Source: Micromonospora yangpuensis
GTDB lineage: Bacteria > Actinomycetota > Actinomycetes > Mycobacteriales > Micromonosporaceae
Reading direction: 5' to 3'
NCBI RefSeq assembly: GCF_900091615.1
Contig: NZ_FMIA01000002.1
Span: forward strand, 4,216,001-4,280,000
DNA length: 64,000 bases
A program made the position numbers and the translations under genes. Positions within the stretch are counted from its first letter, which is position 1. Every line of letters starts with the position of its first letter. Of this stretch, positions 53,146-61,884 are shown piece by piece. The notes beneath the pieces are model-generated. The model saw only the letters and a program-made list of their open reading frames with translations. It was not told the origin of the DNA and did no database searches.

Positions 53146-55092
53146 TTGATCGACATCAGTTTCGGGCCCCAGGTCTGTGGTGACGTGACGACCGGCGGCG
53201 CGAGCCGCGAGTGGTTGGTCACCGACGGGGTCGGCGGGTACGCCATGGGCACCGTCAGCGGGTTGCGGACCCGCCGCTACCACGGCCTGCTGGTGGTGGC
53301 CGGTGACACCCCGGCGACCCGCAACGTCGGTCTGGTGAGCCTGGACCCGGCGGTGCTGCTGCCCTCCGGTGCGCAGGTCCGCCTCGGCGCGCACGAGTGG
53401 TCCTCGGGTGAGGTCGACCCGCGCGGCTTCGAGCTGCTGGAGCACTTCGCGCTGATCGACGGCGTGCCCCGGTGGCGCTGGCGGATCGGCGCGACGGTGA
53501 TCGAGCGGGAGGTGGCGATGCTGCCCGGCCGCTCCTGCGTGGCCGTGGTGCACCGGTTGGTCGCCGGCGGCCCGGTCCAGCTGGACCTGGCCGCCGTCTG
53601 CACCTGGCGCGACGCCCACGGCGAACGCCGGTCCGACGGCCCGGACCTGCGGGTGGAGCCGGTCGGGCAGGGCGCGGTGGTCGAGGGGGCGTTCCGGCTC
53701 GCCGGTCCGGGCTGGAGCCCGCAGGGGCAGTGGTGGCTCGGGGTGCACCACCGCGAGGAAGCCACCCGGGGCCTGCACCCGGACGAGGACCTCTGGTACG
53801 CGGGGCGGTTCTCCGGCGCGCTGGAGCGTCCCGGCGACACCGTCTCGGTGCTGGCCTGGGCCGACCAGCTCGACGTCGAGCCGATGCCGGCCACCGACGT
53901 GGTGGCCGCCGCCCGGCGGCGCAACCGGCAGGTGGTGGCGGCCGCGAAGCCGGTCGACGACACCACCGCGACGCTGGCCCTGGCCGCCGACGCGTTCGTG
54001 GTCCGCACCGCCGCCGCGCCGGTCGAGGTGGTCGCCGGGTACCCGTGGTTCGGTGCCTGGTCGCGGGACACGATGATCTCCTACGAGGGGCTGTTCCTCT
54101 GCACCGGCCGGGCCGACGAGGGGCGCGAGCTGTTGCGTTCGTACGCGGCGACGCTGTCGGAGGGGATGCTCGCCAACACCGCCGACACCGGCCGGGTGGA
54201 GTACAACACGGTCGACGCCACGCTGTGGTTCCTGCACGCGGTCAGCCGGCACGTCACCGTCACCGGGGACACCGACCTCGGCGACGAGCTGCTGCCGGCG
54301 CTGCACTCGGTGGTCGGGGCCCACCTCGCCGGCACCCGGTACGGCATCGTCGTCGACCCGGCCGACGCGCTGCTCACCGCAGGTGCCCCGGGTGCCGCGC
54401 TGACCTGGATGGACGCCCGGGTGTACGGGGTGCCGGTGACCCCGCGGATCGGCAAGCCCGTCGAGGTCAACGCCCTGTGGGTCAACGGTTTGGCCGGGTT
54501 GGCGGAGCTGACCGAGCTGGCCGGGCAGGACGCGACCGAGCTGTGGCGGCTGCACGGGCGGGCGCTGGCCTCGTTCCGGCAGCGCTTCCCGGCACCGGAG
54601 CTGGGCTGGCTGCACGACGTGGTGGACGCGCCCGCGCCCGCGTACCCGTTGGGAGGTGCCGCGCACCACGACGACGACCTGCTCCGGCCCAACCAGCTGC
54701 TGGCCTGGTCGCTGCCGTACGCGCCGCTGGAGCCGGACCCGCAGACGCTGCGGCGGGTGGCCGACGGCCTGCTCACCCCGCTGGGGCCGCGCAGCCTCTC
54801 GCCGGACTCCCCCGGCTTCGCCGGCCGGCACCGGGGCGGGCCGGCCGACCGGGACGGCGCGTACCACCAGGGCACCGTCTGGCCGTGGCTTACCGGTCCG
54901 TACGCCGACGCCTGCCGGCGGGCCGGGATCGACGTCGACGACCTGTTCACCGGCATCGACGGGCACCTGCGCGAGTACGGGCTGGGTTCGGTGAGCGAGA
55001 CCGCCGACGGGCTGGCCCCGCACCGGGGCACCGGCTGCCCGTTCCAGGCCTGGTCGGTGGCGGAAACGCTGCGAGTCCGACGGATCGGATAG
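53146..55092 (+). CDS. glycogen debranching enzyme (amylo-alpha-1,6-glucosidase)
   Basis: A 648-residue protein with an N-terminal GDE_N domain ('ISFGPQVCGDVTTGGASREW', 'LVTDGVGGYAMGTVSGLRTR', 'RYHGLLV') and a C-terminal GDE_C (alpha/alpha)6-barrel ('GYPWFGAWSRDTMISYEGLF', 'RVEYNTVDATLWFLHAV', 'GAYHQGTVWPWLTGPY'). It removes alpha-1,6-linked glucose at branch points of glycogen. The TTG start (53146) is supported by GGAGGAAAG directly before it and by the conserved N-terminus. A GT4 glycosyltransferase follows on the same strand after 144 bases. Confidence 0.9.
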   Translation: MIDISFGPQVCGDVTTGGASREWLVTDGVGGYAMGTVSGLRTRRYHGLLVVAGDTPATRNVGLVSLDPAVLLPSGAQVRLGAHEWSSGEVDPRGFELLEHFALIDGVPRWRWRIGATVIEREVAMLPGRSCVAVVHRLVAGGPVQLDLAAVCTWRDAHGERRSDGPDLRVEPVGQGAVVEGAFRLAGPGWSPQGQWWLGVHHREEATRGLHPDEDLWYAGRFSGALERPGDTVSVLAWADQLDVEPMPATDVVAAARRRNRQVVAAAKPVDDTTATLALAADAFVVRTAAAPVEVVAGYPWFGAWSRDTMISYEGLFLCTGRADEGRELLRSYAATLSEGMLANTADTGRVEYNTVDATLWFLHAVSRHVTVTGDTDLGDELLPALHSVVGAHLAGTRYGIVVDPADALLTAGAPGAALTWMDARVYGVPVTPRIGKPVEVNALWVNGLAGLAELTELAGQDATELWRLHGRALASFRQRFPAPELGWLHDVVDAPAPAYPLGGAAHHDDDLLRPNQLLAWSLPYAPLEPDPQTLRRVADGLLTPLGPRSLSPDSPGFAGRHRGGPADRDGAYHQGTVWPWLTGPYADACRRAGIDVDDLFTGIDGHLREYGLGSVSETADGLAPHRGTGCPFQAWSVAETLRVRRIG

Positions 55093-55236
55093 GGGCGCTT
55101 TACACGACCGCAACGGCGGCGTCGCCAGCGGTTATCCGGGCCGCGAAAGGATGGGGGCATTCCACCCGGCCGAGTTGGCCGGCACCCGGTACGGGGTGCC
55201 GGCCCGGCCGCCACGGGACAACTCCAAGGGGGCCGC

Positions 55237-56565
55237 ATGTCACCGGACGCCGACGTGATCGACATCCACCCCAACCGCCGGCAGCGCATCCTGATGCTCT
55301 CCTGGGAGTACCCTCCGCTGCTGGTCGGCGGCCTCGGCCGGCACGTGCACGCCCTCTCCGTGGCGCTGGTCGCCGCCGGGCACGACGTCACCGTGGTCAC
55401 CCGGCACACCGAGGGCGCACCCATCGAGGAGTACGCCGACGGGGTACGCATCGTGCGCGCCGCCGAGGACCCGGTCACCTTCCCACTGGCCACCAGCAGC
55501 CTGCTGGCCTGGACGATGGCCTTCAACCACACCCTGACCCGGGCCGCCCTGCGCGCCACCGAAGCCGACAGCTACGACGTCGTGCACGCCCACGACTGGC
55601 TGGTCGCGCACACCGCGATCACCCTGGCCGAACACCTGGACCTGCCGCTGGTCACCACGATCCACGCCACCGAGGCCGGCCGGCACCAGGGCTGGCTGCC
55701 CGAGGAGATGAACCGCACCATCCACGGCGTCGAGCACTGGCTCAGCACCGCCTCCGGCCGGGTGATCGCCTGCTCCGGGTACATGCGCGAGCAGGTGACG
55801 ACCCTGTTCGGGGTGCCGGCCGAACGGATCGACGTGGTGGCCAACGGGGTGGACGACCGGGCCTGGCGGGCCCGCCCCCGCGCCGTCGCCTCGGCCCGGG
55901 CCCGGTTCGCCGGCGAGGGGCCACTGATCGGGTACGCCGGCCGCCTGGTCTACGAGAAGGGCGTGCAGCACCTCGTGGACGCCGTGGCGCAGTTGCGCGG
56001 CCGGCACCCGGGACTGCGGCTGCTGATCGCCGGCGACGGGCCCTACCGGGGCGAGTTGGAGGAGCGGACGCAGCGGCTCGGCCTGGGCGGCAACGTGCAC
56101 TTCGCCGGGTTCCTCGACAACACCCAGCTACCGGCGGTCCTCGGCGCCACCGACGCGACCGTCGTACCCAGCCTCTACGAGCCGTTCGGCATGGTGGCCC
56201 TGGAGGCTGCGGCGGCCGGCGCGCCGCTGGCGGTGGCCCGCACCGGTGGGCTGGCCGAGATCGTCGAGCCCGGCGTCACCGGCGTCACCTTCCCGCACAG
56301 CGACCCGTCGGCCCTGGCCGGCGCGGTCGACCAGCTCCTCGGCGACGAGGTCTTCGCCCGCCGGGTCGCCCGCCAGGCCCGCCGCATGGTGGGCCAGCGC
56401 TACGGCTGGGCCACCATCGCCGCGAACACCGCGCAGACGTACGCCGTCGCCCGCCGCGAGCACGGCACCACCCAGGCCCGGCGGGTCGCCGAGCTGCCCT
56501 CGCCCCGCCGGGCACCGGTCATCCCGACCGGCAACCTGCTCGCCGTCGGTGGCGCCGCCTGCTGA
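55237..56565 (+). CDS. GT4-family glycosyltransferase, glycogen synthase-like
   Basis: A 442-residue GT-B fold enzyme. The N-terminal domain has the acceptor-loop signature 'LMLSWEYPPLLVGGLGRHVH' seen in bacterial glycogen/starch synthase-like GT4 enzymes. The C-terminal domain has 'GYAGRLVYEKGVQHLV' and the E-x7-E donor motif 'EPFGMVALEAAAAGAPL'. It probably builds alpha-1,4-glucan or maltose-1-phosphate from ADP- or UDP-glucose, in line with the debranching enzyme upstream. Donor and product are inferred. The C-terminal 40 residues are low-complexity. Confidence 0.85.
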   Translation: MSPDADVIDIHPNRRQRILMLSWEYPPLLVGGLGRHVHALSVALVAAGHDVTVVTRHTEGAPIEEYADGVRIVRAAEDPVTFPLATSSLLAWTMAFNHTLTRAALRATEADSYDVVHAHDWLVAHTAITLAEHLDLPLVTTIHATEAGRHQGWLPEEMNRTIHGVEHWLSTASGRVIACSGYMREQVTTLFGVPAERIDVVANGVDDRAWRARPRAVASARARFAGEGPLIGYAGRLVYEKGVQHLVDAVAQLRGRHPGLRLLIAGDGPYRGELEERTQRLGLGGNVHFAGFLDNTQLPAVLGATDATVVPSLYEPFGMVALEAAAAGAPLAVARTGGLAEIVEPGVTGVTFPHSDPSALAGAVDQLLGDEVFARRVARQARRMVGQRYGWATIAANTAQTYAVARREHGTTQARRVAELPSPRRAPVIPTGNLLAVGGAAC

Positions 56566-56650
56566 ACTCCGCACGCCGGCCGGCCGCTGCCGGCACGATG
56601 GCCCAGCGGCTGCGGCCTGGCCTGCGGGTCGCGGCAGCTACCCTCGACGG

Positions 56651-57229
56651 GTGGAACCGGAACGGTACGACGACACCGACCGACTGCGCGTCTCCGACCG
56701 GGAGCGGGAGGAGGTCGTGCAGCTGCTCGGTCAGGCGGCCGCCGAGGGCCGGCTCACCCTCGACGAGTACGCCGACCGGGTGGGCGAGGCGCACGCCTCG
56801 CTGACCAGGGGCGAGTTGACCCGGGTGACCCGGAACCTGCCCGACGCCCCGGGCCGGGCCGTCGCCCGCCCGGCCGACGTGGCCACGGAACGGCTGCTGG
56901 CGGTCTTCGGCAGCGAGGTACGCAAGGGCGCCTGGGCGTTGCCGGAGCATATCGAGGCCCGCGCGATCTTCGGCGACTGCCGCATCGAGCTGCACGAGAC
57001 CGAGCTGCACCGGCGGGTCATTACGATCAACGCCGAGGCGATCTTCGGCAGCGTCACCGTCGTGGTGCCGGAGGGCACCGACGTCCGGCTGACCGGCTCG
57101 GCCGTCTTCGGCTCCAAGCAGTCCAAGCTGTCCGGGCCAATCATCCCCGGCGGCCCGGTGATCGAGGTACGCGCCCGGGTGATCTTCGGCGACGTGACCA
57201 TCCGCCCACCGCGTCGACGCTGGTGGTGA
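56651..57229 (+). CDS. DUF1707 / LiaF-like C-terminal domain protein
   Basis: A 192-residue protein. The N-terminal DUF1707 module (DTDRLRVSDREREEVVQLLG, 'AAAEGRLTLDEYADRV') is followed by a beta-helical, LiaF/YvqF-like region ('AIFGDCRIELHETELHRRVI', 'NAEAIFGSVTVVVPEGTDVR', 'SAVFGSKQSK'), found in cell-envelope stress proteins. No membrane helix, so it is probably cytoplasmic and membrane-associated. GTG 56651 is the only reasonable start. A PknB-like kinase gene follows 38 bases later and may be co-transcribed. Confidence 0.85.
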   Translation: MEPERYDDTDRLRVSDREREEVVQLLGQAAAEGRLTLDEYADRVGEAHASLTRGELTRVTRNLPDAPGRAVARPADVATERLLAVFGSEVRKGAWALPEHIEARAIFGDCRIELHETELHRRVITINAEAIFGSVTVVVPEGTDVRLTGSAVFGSKQSKLSGPIIPGGPVIEVRARVIFGDVTIRPPRRRWW

Positions 57230-57267
57230 CCCTGGTTATGGTGTACGACACGTAGCCGAGGGAGTTC

Positions 57268-59163
57268 GTGGTGCAGCAGGAGCTGATCGCCGGTCGGTAC
57301 CGGCTGTTGGACCTGGTCGGCTCCGGCGGCATGGGACGGGTGTGGCGGGCCCGTGACGAGATGCTGCACCGCGACGTGGCGCTGAAGGAGATCATCCCGC
57401 CGGTCTGGCTGGCCGAGGCCGAACGCGACGAGATCCGCCTGCGTACGCTGCGGGAGGCCCGCACCGCGGCCCGCCTCGACCACCCCAACGTGGTCCGGAT
57501 CTACGACGCGCTTGTCGACCGGGACAGCCAGTGGCTGGTCATGGAGTACGTTCCGTCCCGCTCGGTGCAGCAGATCATCGCCGCCGACGGGCCGCTCAGT
57601 CCGCCGCACGCCGCGCGGATCGGCCTGGCGGTGCTGACCGCGCTGCGGGTCGCCCACGCCGCCGGGGTGCTACACCGCGACGTCAAGCCGCACAACGTGC
57701 TGGTCACCGAGGGCGGCCGAGTGGTGTTGACCGATTTCGGCCTGGCCACCTTCGTCGGCGGGGACGCCGCGATGACCGGCCCCGGCATGGTGCTCGGCTC
57801 CCCGCAGTACGTCGCCCCGGAGCGGGCCCGCACCGGCGCGTCCGACCCGCGCAGCGACCTGTGGTCGCTGGGCGCGACGCTCTACGCGGCGGTCGAGGGC
57901 CGATCGCCGTACGCCCGCGCCAGCGCGATGGCCACGTTGAGCGCGCTGGCGGTCGAGCCACCCGACCCGCCCCACCGGGCCGGCCCACTGGAACCGGTAC
58001 TGGCCGGGCTGCTGCGGCGTGATCCGGCCCGGCGACTCAACGCCGCCGAGGTGGAACCGATGCTGCGCGCCGTGGCCGACGGCGAACCGGCCTCGCCCGG
58101 CCCGCCGCCCTCCGGGCCGCCCGCGCCGACCTCCGAGCCGGCATGGGCGGCGCGATCCGGCACGCCCGTCGAGCCGCGGTGGGCCGCCGATGACCGGACG
58201 GCCGGGACCACGGTCAGCAACCCGACGCCCGCGCGGCGGCGGGCGACGGTCGCGGTGGTGGCGGCCGTCGTGTTGCTGGCCGGGGCCGGTGGCGCGGTGG
58301 CGTTGAGCCGAGCCGGGAACGGGCCGGCCGGGCCGGATCCGGTGGCCGGCCCGCCGCCGACGGCCACGGCTCCGGCCGCACCGACGGCGTTCGCCTGTGC
58401 CGGCCCCCCACCGGCCGGTGCGACGCCGGTCCGGCCGATCCCCCCACCGGACGGGGAACTCGCCCTGATCGCCGGCTGGACCTGGCACCTCGACCCGACC
58501 GGTTTCCGGATCGCCGTACCGGTCGGCTGGCTGCGCTGGACCGAGGAACCCGACCGACCGGCCACCACGAGCGCCCCGACCCAGCCCGCCGACACCGAGG
58601 GTCCCGCACGGACACCGTCCGCGGTGGCCTCCGCGCGACCGGTAGCCGCCACCGCCGCCGGACAACCGGCAAACCCCACCGCCCTCGGCCGACCGGCCGC
58701 CGCCACCGCGGAAGAACCGGCAACCACCACCGCCCTCGGCCGACCGGCCGCCGCCGGGTCCGCGCGATCGGTTGCCGCAGTGGATCCGGCCCGGGCCGGC
58801 ACGACGCCGGTGACCTGTTTCCGGGAGCCGGGTGGGTCGCGGCTGCTCAGCATCACCCCGGGGGCGGCACCGGCCGACCCGGTGCGATACTGGCGGGCCG
58901 AGGAACGCCGGTTGACCCAGGCCGGCCTGCTGCGTGACTACGAACAGATCGACATCTCCGGGCTGGACCTGTTCGCCGGTGGCGCACTGTGGGAGTGCCG
59001 CTGGCGCGACGCGCGCGGCGAGCAGGTGCACTCGTCGCGGCTGTTGGTCACCGTCTCCACCGGGCGGGCCTACACGGTCGCCTGGCAGACCAATGAATTC
59101 GACTGGCAGGTGAACACGCCGTACCTCCTGATGATCCGGCAGAGCTTCCGCCCCACCCCCTAG
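57268..59163 (+). CDS. membrane serine/threonine protein kinase (PknB-like)
   Basis: A 631-residue kinase. The catalytic domain (about 9-270) has the Gly-rich loop 'VGSGGMGRVW', ATP Lys40, 'HRDVKPHNV' (136-144), 'DFG' (156-158) and the P+1 loop 'GSPQYVAPE'. A juxtamembrane linker, one membrane helix ('ATVAVVAAVVLLAGAGGAVAL', about 325-345) and an extracellular domain follow. The outer part starts with repeats of 'TALGRPAAA' type and ends in a folded domain ('ERRLTQAGLLRDYEQIDISG', 'WECRWRDARGEQVHSSRLLV'). It has no PASTA repeats, so its ligand differs from that of PknB. GTG 57268 has GAGGGA upstream. Confidence 0.92.
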   Translation: MVQQELIAGRYRLLDLVGSGGMGRVWRARDEMLHRDVALKEIIPPVWLAEAERDEIRLRTLREARTAARLDHPNVVRIYDALVDRDSQWLVMEYVPSRSVQQIIAADGPLSPPHAARIGLAVLTALRVAHAAGVLHRDVKPHNVLVTEGGRVVLTDFGLATFVGGDAAMTGPGMVLGSPQYVAPERARTGASDPRSDLWSLGATLYAAVEGRSPYARASAMATLSALAVEPPDPPHRAGPLEPVLAGLLRRDPARRLNAAEVEPMLRAVADGEPASPGPPPSGPPAPTSEPAWAARSGTPVEPRWAADDRTAGTTVSNPTPARRRATVAVVAAVVLLAGAGGAVALSRAGNGPAGPDPVAGPPPTATAPAAPTAFACAGPPPAGATPVRPIPPPDGELALIAGWTWHLDPTGFRIAVPVGWLRWTEEPDRPATTSAPTQPADTEGPARTPSAVASARPVAATAAGQPANPTALGRPAAATAEEPATTTALGRPAAAGSARSVAAVDPARAGTTPVTCFREPGGSRLLSITPGAAPADPVRYWRAEERRLTQAGLLRDYEQIDISGLDLFAGGALWECRWRDARGEQVHSSRLLVTVSTGRAYTVAWQTNEFDWQVNTPYLLMIRQSFRPTP

Positions 59164-59239
59164 CAACGCGGCACCCCACCCCACCCCACCCACCCCCGCC
59201 TCCCTCCCCCACCCCCGCCAAGGCGGGTGTCGAAGTGAA

Positions 59240-59284
59240 TCTTGGACACTTACCGTTCTATTTGGACGGTAAGTGTCCAAGATC
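59240..59284. repeat. perfect 18-bp inverted repeat downstream of the kinase gene
   Basis: Arms 59240-59257 and 59267-59284 are exact complements around a 9-base loop (TCTATTTGG). The core TTGGACACTTACCGT is A/T-rich compared with all flanking DNA. It could be a terminator for the kinase gene (77 bases downstream) or the terminus of a small mobile element. Confidence 0.85.
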
Positions 59285-59667
59285 TGAACCCCGACCGGGT
59301 ACGAAGGGAGAGCAAGGCGTATCAGTCGCGGGAGGGGGCGGGAGCGGGGGCGTTCAACGGGTCGGAGTTGGTGCTGGTGACCGGGAACCCGTCGAGCCGG
59401 CGAGGCGTCGAGAGCAGGCAGGTGATTGGACGAAAGTGGCCCCTGAGGGCGCGACACCCTGCCTATCGCAGATGCCTCACAAGCCCGCAAAAAGCGCAGT
59501 TTGGTGCAAGATGGTTCGGTCAGATCCTTCAGCCCGGCCGGAGCCTGAGCGGACCCGACCGAGGCTTACCGGAGTCGTCCATCCTGGACCCGAGCGATCC
59601 CCCTCGACGTCGACCCGACACTGTGGCGTAGGTTGTGGATCAAGCTTTTTGGGGAGGGTGACGCGAG
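59285..59667. other. non-coding region of unusual composition
   Basis: About 380 bases between the inverted repeat and the DUF457 gene. An open frame (59242-59631) has no ribosome site or family match and begins inside the inverted repeat, so I do not call it. The composition is more mixed than in flanking genes, with short A/T stretches near 59490-59520, where the plus strand has AAAAAGCGCAG. Confidence 0.4.
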
Positions 59668-60477
59668 ATGATGGGACCGTCCCACGCGCTGTCCGGCGCG
59701 GCGGTGTGGCTGGCCGGCTCGTGGGGGCTGTACCAGTTCGCCGACTACGAGCAGTCGCCGCTCGCGCTCGCCGTCGGGACCGCGGTCTGCGCCGGTGGCG
59801 CGCTCTTTCCCGACCTGGACCTCTCCGGCAAGGTCACCCGCAACCAGGGCGGCGCGACCGTCGCCCGGACCTTCGGCGTGGTCAGCCTCTTCGCCGCCGA
59901 GGTGATGGAGAAGATCTCGCTGGGCGTCTACTACGCCACCAAGTTGAGCAAGGATCCCAAGCGCAACAACGGCCACCGTACGCTTACCCACACCATCCCG
60001 TTCACCGTCCTGGTCGGCTGGGGCACCACCTGGCTCTGCGCCACGTACGGCAAGTGGGCCGTGATCGGGATCCTGTTCTTCATGATCGGTCTGGCCCTGC
60101 GCGGGTTGTTCGACAAGTGGGCCGAACGGGCCGGCTGGGTGATCGTGACCCTGGTGTCGGCCGCCGCCGCCTGGTTCACCTTCGCCAACCTCCCCGGTGA
60201 CCGGGGGTATCCGCTGCTCGGGCTGGCGATGGGGGTGGGCTGTTTCGTGCACATCCTCGGCGACATGATCACCCGGGCCGGGGTGCCGATCCTCTGGCCG
60301 ATCCCGATCAAGCGTCGGATGTGGACGCCGATCCGGCTGCCGAGCAAATTCGCCCTGCGTACCGGCAGCAAGACCGAGACGGTCGTGCTGCGTTCGATCA
60401 TGACTGTCGTCGTGGTGCTCTCCGCGATCGGCCTGGTCGCCCCCTCGGTGCTGGAGCGGTTCACCACCGAGCTGTGA
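59668..60477 (+). CDS. YdjM/DUF457 membrane-bound metal-dependent hydrolase
   Basis: A 269-residue membrane protein with about five helices and the family's His/Asp motifs: 'GPSHALSGAAVW' at the N-terminus, 'LFPDLD', 'GHRTLTHTIPF' and 'FVHILGDMIT'. Members (E. coli YdjM) are predicted membrane-embedded metal-dependent hydrolases of unknown substrate; in E. coli the gene is SOS-controlled. GGGGAGGG lies upstream of ATG 59668. A 32-bp perfect palindrome follows. Confidence 0.85.
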   Translation: MMGPSHALSGAAVWLAGSWGLYQFADYEQSPLALAVGTAVCAGGALFPDLDLSGKVTRNQGGATVARTFGVVSLFAAEVMEKISLGVYYATKLSKDPKRNNGHRTLTHTIPFTVLVGWGTTWLCATYGKWAVIGILFFMIGLALRGLFDKWAERAGWVIVTLVSAAAAWFTFANLPGDRGYPLLGLAMGVGCFVHILGDMITRAGVPILWPIPIKRRMWTPIRLPSKFALRTGSKTETVVLRSIMTVVVVLSAIGLVAPSVLERFTTEL

Positions 60478-60538
60478 CCCCCGCCCGGCCCGCGCCGGGA
60501 CGCACCGGGACACGCCGCCCCTGGTCGGGAGGTGTCCT

Positions 60539-60570
60539 ACCGGTCGACGGAGCCGGCTCCGTCGACCGGT
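60539..60570. terminator. 32-bp perfect palindrome after the DUF457 gene
   Basis: The 32 bases are exactly self-complementary with no loop (centre between 60554 and 60555, GAGCC/GGCTC). In RNA it would form a strong hairpin 62 bases downstream of the DUF457 stop and act as a terminator. Confidence 0.75.
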
Positions 60571-60624
60571 TGCGAACATCCGTCATCCGCTATTGACGTC
60601 CCGGTAACACGTGGCCTAGTTTCT

Positions 60625-60651
60625 GTCGAAACGCTTCGACGAACCGCTTCG
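60625..60651 (+). promoter_or_regulatory. two tandem LacI-type operators upstream of the lacI-like gene
   Basis: GTCGAAACGCTTCGAC (60625-60640) and CGAACCGCTTCG (60640-60651) are two adjoining imperfect dyads with the LacI-family central CG and TCGAA...TTCGA arms. They end 59 bases upstream of the regulator ATG. They differ from the CebR-type boxes at 26197-26829, so a different LacI protein, most likely the adjacent one, binds here. Confidence 0.75.
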
Positions 60652-60710
60652 ACAGGTGGTCCGGGGCCGGCCCGACCGGGCCGGTGGCGGGGCGGACCGG
60701 GAGGTGCGCG

Positions 60711-61802
60711 ATGGCGAACATGCAGGATGTCGCCCGTCTCGCCCAGGTCTCGGTCAGCACCGTGTCGTACGTGCTCACCGGCGCCCGCCCGATCTCCGCG
60801 GCCACCCGGGAGAAGGTCCGCGCCGCCATGGCCGAGCTGGGTTACCAGCCGCACGCGATGGCTCGGGGGCTGGCCAGCCGGCGCAGCCGGATCCTCGGGC
60901 TGCTGCTGCCGATCGACGAGCGCGGCCTCGGGGCGACCGAGACGGCCTTCGTCACCGGCGCCGCGACCGCGGCCAGCGCGGCCGGCTACCACCTGGTGCT
61001 CTCCCCCGTCGACGCCGGTGACCTCGACGGGCTGCGCCAGCTGGCCAGTCAGCGGATGCTCGACGGGGTGCTGCTGATGGAGGTGCAGCTCGACGACCCA
61101 CGGGTCGGGGTCCTGCGCTCAGCCGGCGTCCCGGTGGTGCTGATCGGGCGTACCGCCGACACCACCGGCCTGTCGTACGTCGACATCGACTTCGACCGTA
61201 CGGTGCACGACGCCGTCGGGTACCTGGCCGACCTCGGGCACCGGCGCATCGTCTACGTCAACCACTCGGCCACCGCGATCGCCGAGGGCTACGGTCCGGC
61301 ACTGCGCTCCCGGGACGCCTTCGCCACCGCGACGGCCGGTCGCCGCATCGAGCCGGTGATGATCCCGGCCGAGGACAGCCCGGGCGGTGGCCGGGCGGCG
61401 CTGGCCAGCGCCTTCGACCGGGCCCCCGACCTCACCGCCGTGCTGGCCATGAACGAGAGCGCGGTCTTCGGCATCCTCGGTGGGCTCGCCGCGCACGGCC
61501 GTACGGTCCCCGACGACGTCTCGGTGGTCTCGATGGTCACCTCGCCGCAGGTGGCCGAGTTGGCCACCCCCGCACTGACCACGATGACCTCACCGGGCAC
61601 GGCGGTGGGGCGGATCGCCGTCGAGCAGCTGCTGCGCCACCTCGGTGCCGGGAGCACCGACAGCGCCGGGAGCACCGGGAGCACCGACAGCGCCGAGATC
61701 CACCAGCAGTTGCTGCCCTGCACCTTGGAGGTCCGCGGCTCCACCGGACCACCACCGACCCTGACACCCGCACCGACCGGCCGGCGCAGCGCGCACCCAT
61801 GA
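60711..61802 (+). CDS. LacI-family transcriptional regulator
   Basis: A 363-residue LacI regulator. The N-terminal HTH is 'MQDVARLAQVSVSTVSYVLT' then 'GARPISAATREKVRAAMAEL'. The hinge 'NPHAMARGLAS'-type segment reads 'QPHAMARGLASRRSRILGL'. A periplasmic-binding-type effector domain covers about 65-330. The C-terminal tail has tandem 'GSTDSAGSTGSTDSA' units. ATG 60711 has GGGAGG upstream. It is followed after 82 bases by a sugar-binding protein and permease genes and probably represses them and itself through the dyads at 60625-60651. Confidence 0.92.
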   Translation: MANMQDVARLAQVSVSTVSYVLTGARPISAATREKVRAAMAELGYQPHAMARGLASRRSRILGLLLPIDERGLGATETAFVTGAATAASAAGYHLVLSPVDAGDLDGLRQLASQRMLDGVLLMEVQLDDPRVGVLRSAGVPVVLIGRTADTTGLSYVDIDFDRTVHDAVGYLADLGHRRIVYVNHSATAIAEGYGPALRSRDAFATATAGRRIEPVMIPAEDSPGGGRAALASAFDRAPDLTAVLAMNESAVFGILGGLAAHGRTVPDDVSVVSMVTSPQVAELATPALTTMTSPGTAVGRIAVEQLLRHLGAGSTDSAGSTGSTDSAEIHQQLLPCTLEVRGSTGPPPTLTPAPTGRRSAHP

Positions 61803-61884
61803 CGACCGGGCCCGCGCCGCGACGCGACGACGGGCCAGCGCCGCACCGACCCGACCCGACCCGACACCCACGAGGAGAATGCTG

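Noticed and set aside
50254..55092. A 1612-codon plus-strand frame spanning the GH63 region
   Set aside because: Its first 960 codons are antisense to a well-conserved GH63 enzyme and have Val/Gly/Arg-rich shadow composition. Only the part from TTG 53146 is a real gene.
59242..59631. A 129-codon frame after the kinase gene
   Set aside because: It begins inside the 18-bp inverted repeat, lacks a ribosome site, and the translation resembles no protein family.
60711..61802. The LacI gene as the repressor of the cellulase operators
   Set aside because: Its own upstream dyads (TCGAA...TTCGA) differ from TGGGAGCGCTCCCA, so it is unlikely to be the CebR equivalent.
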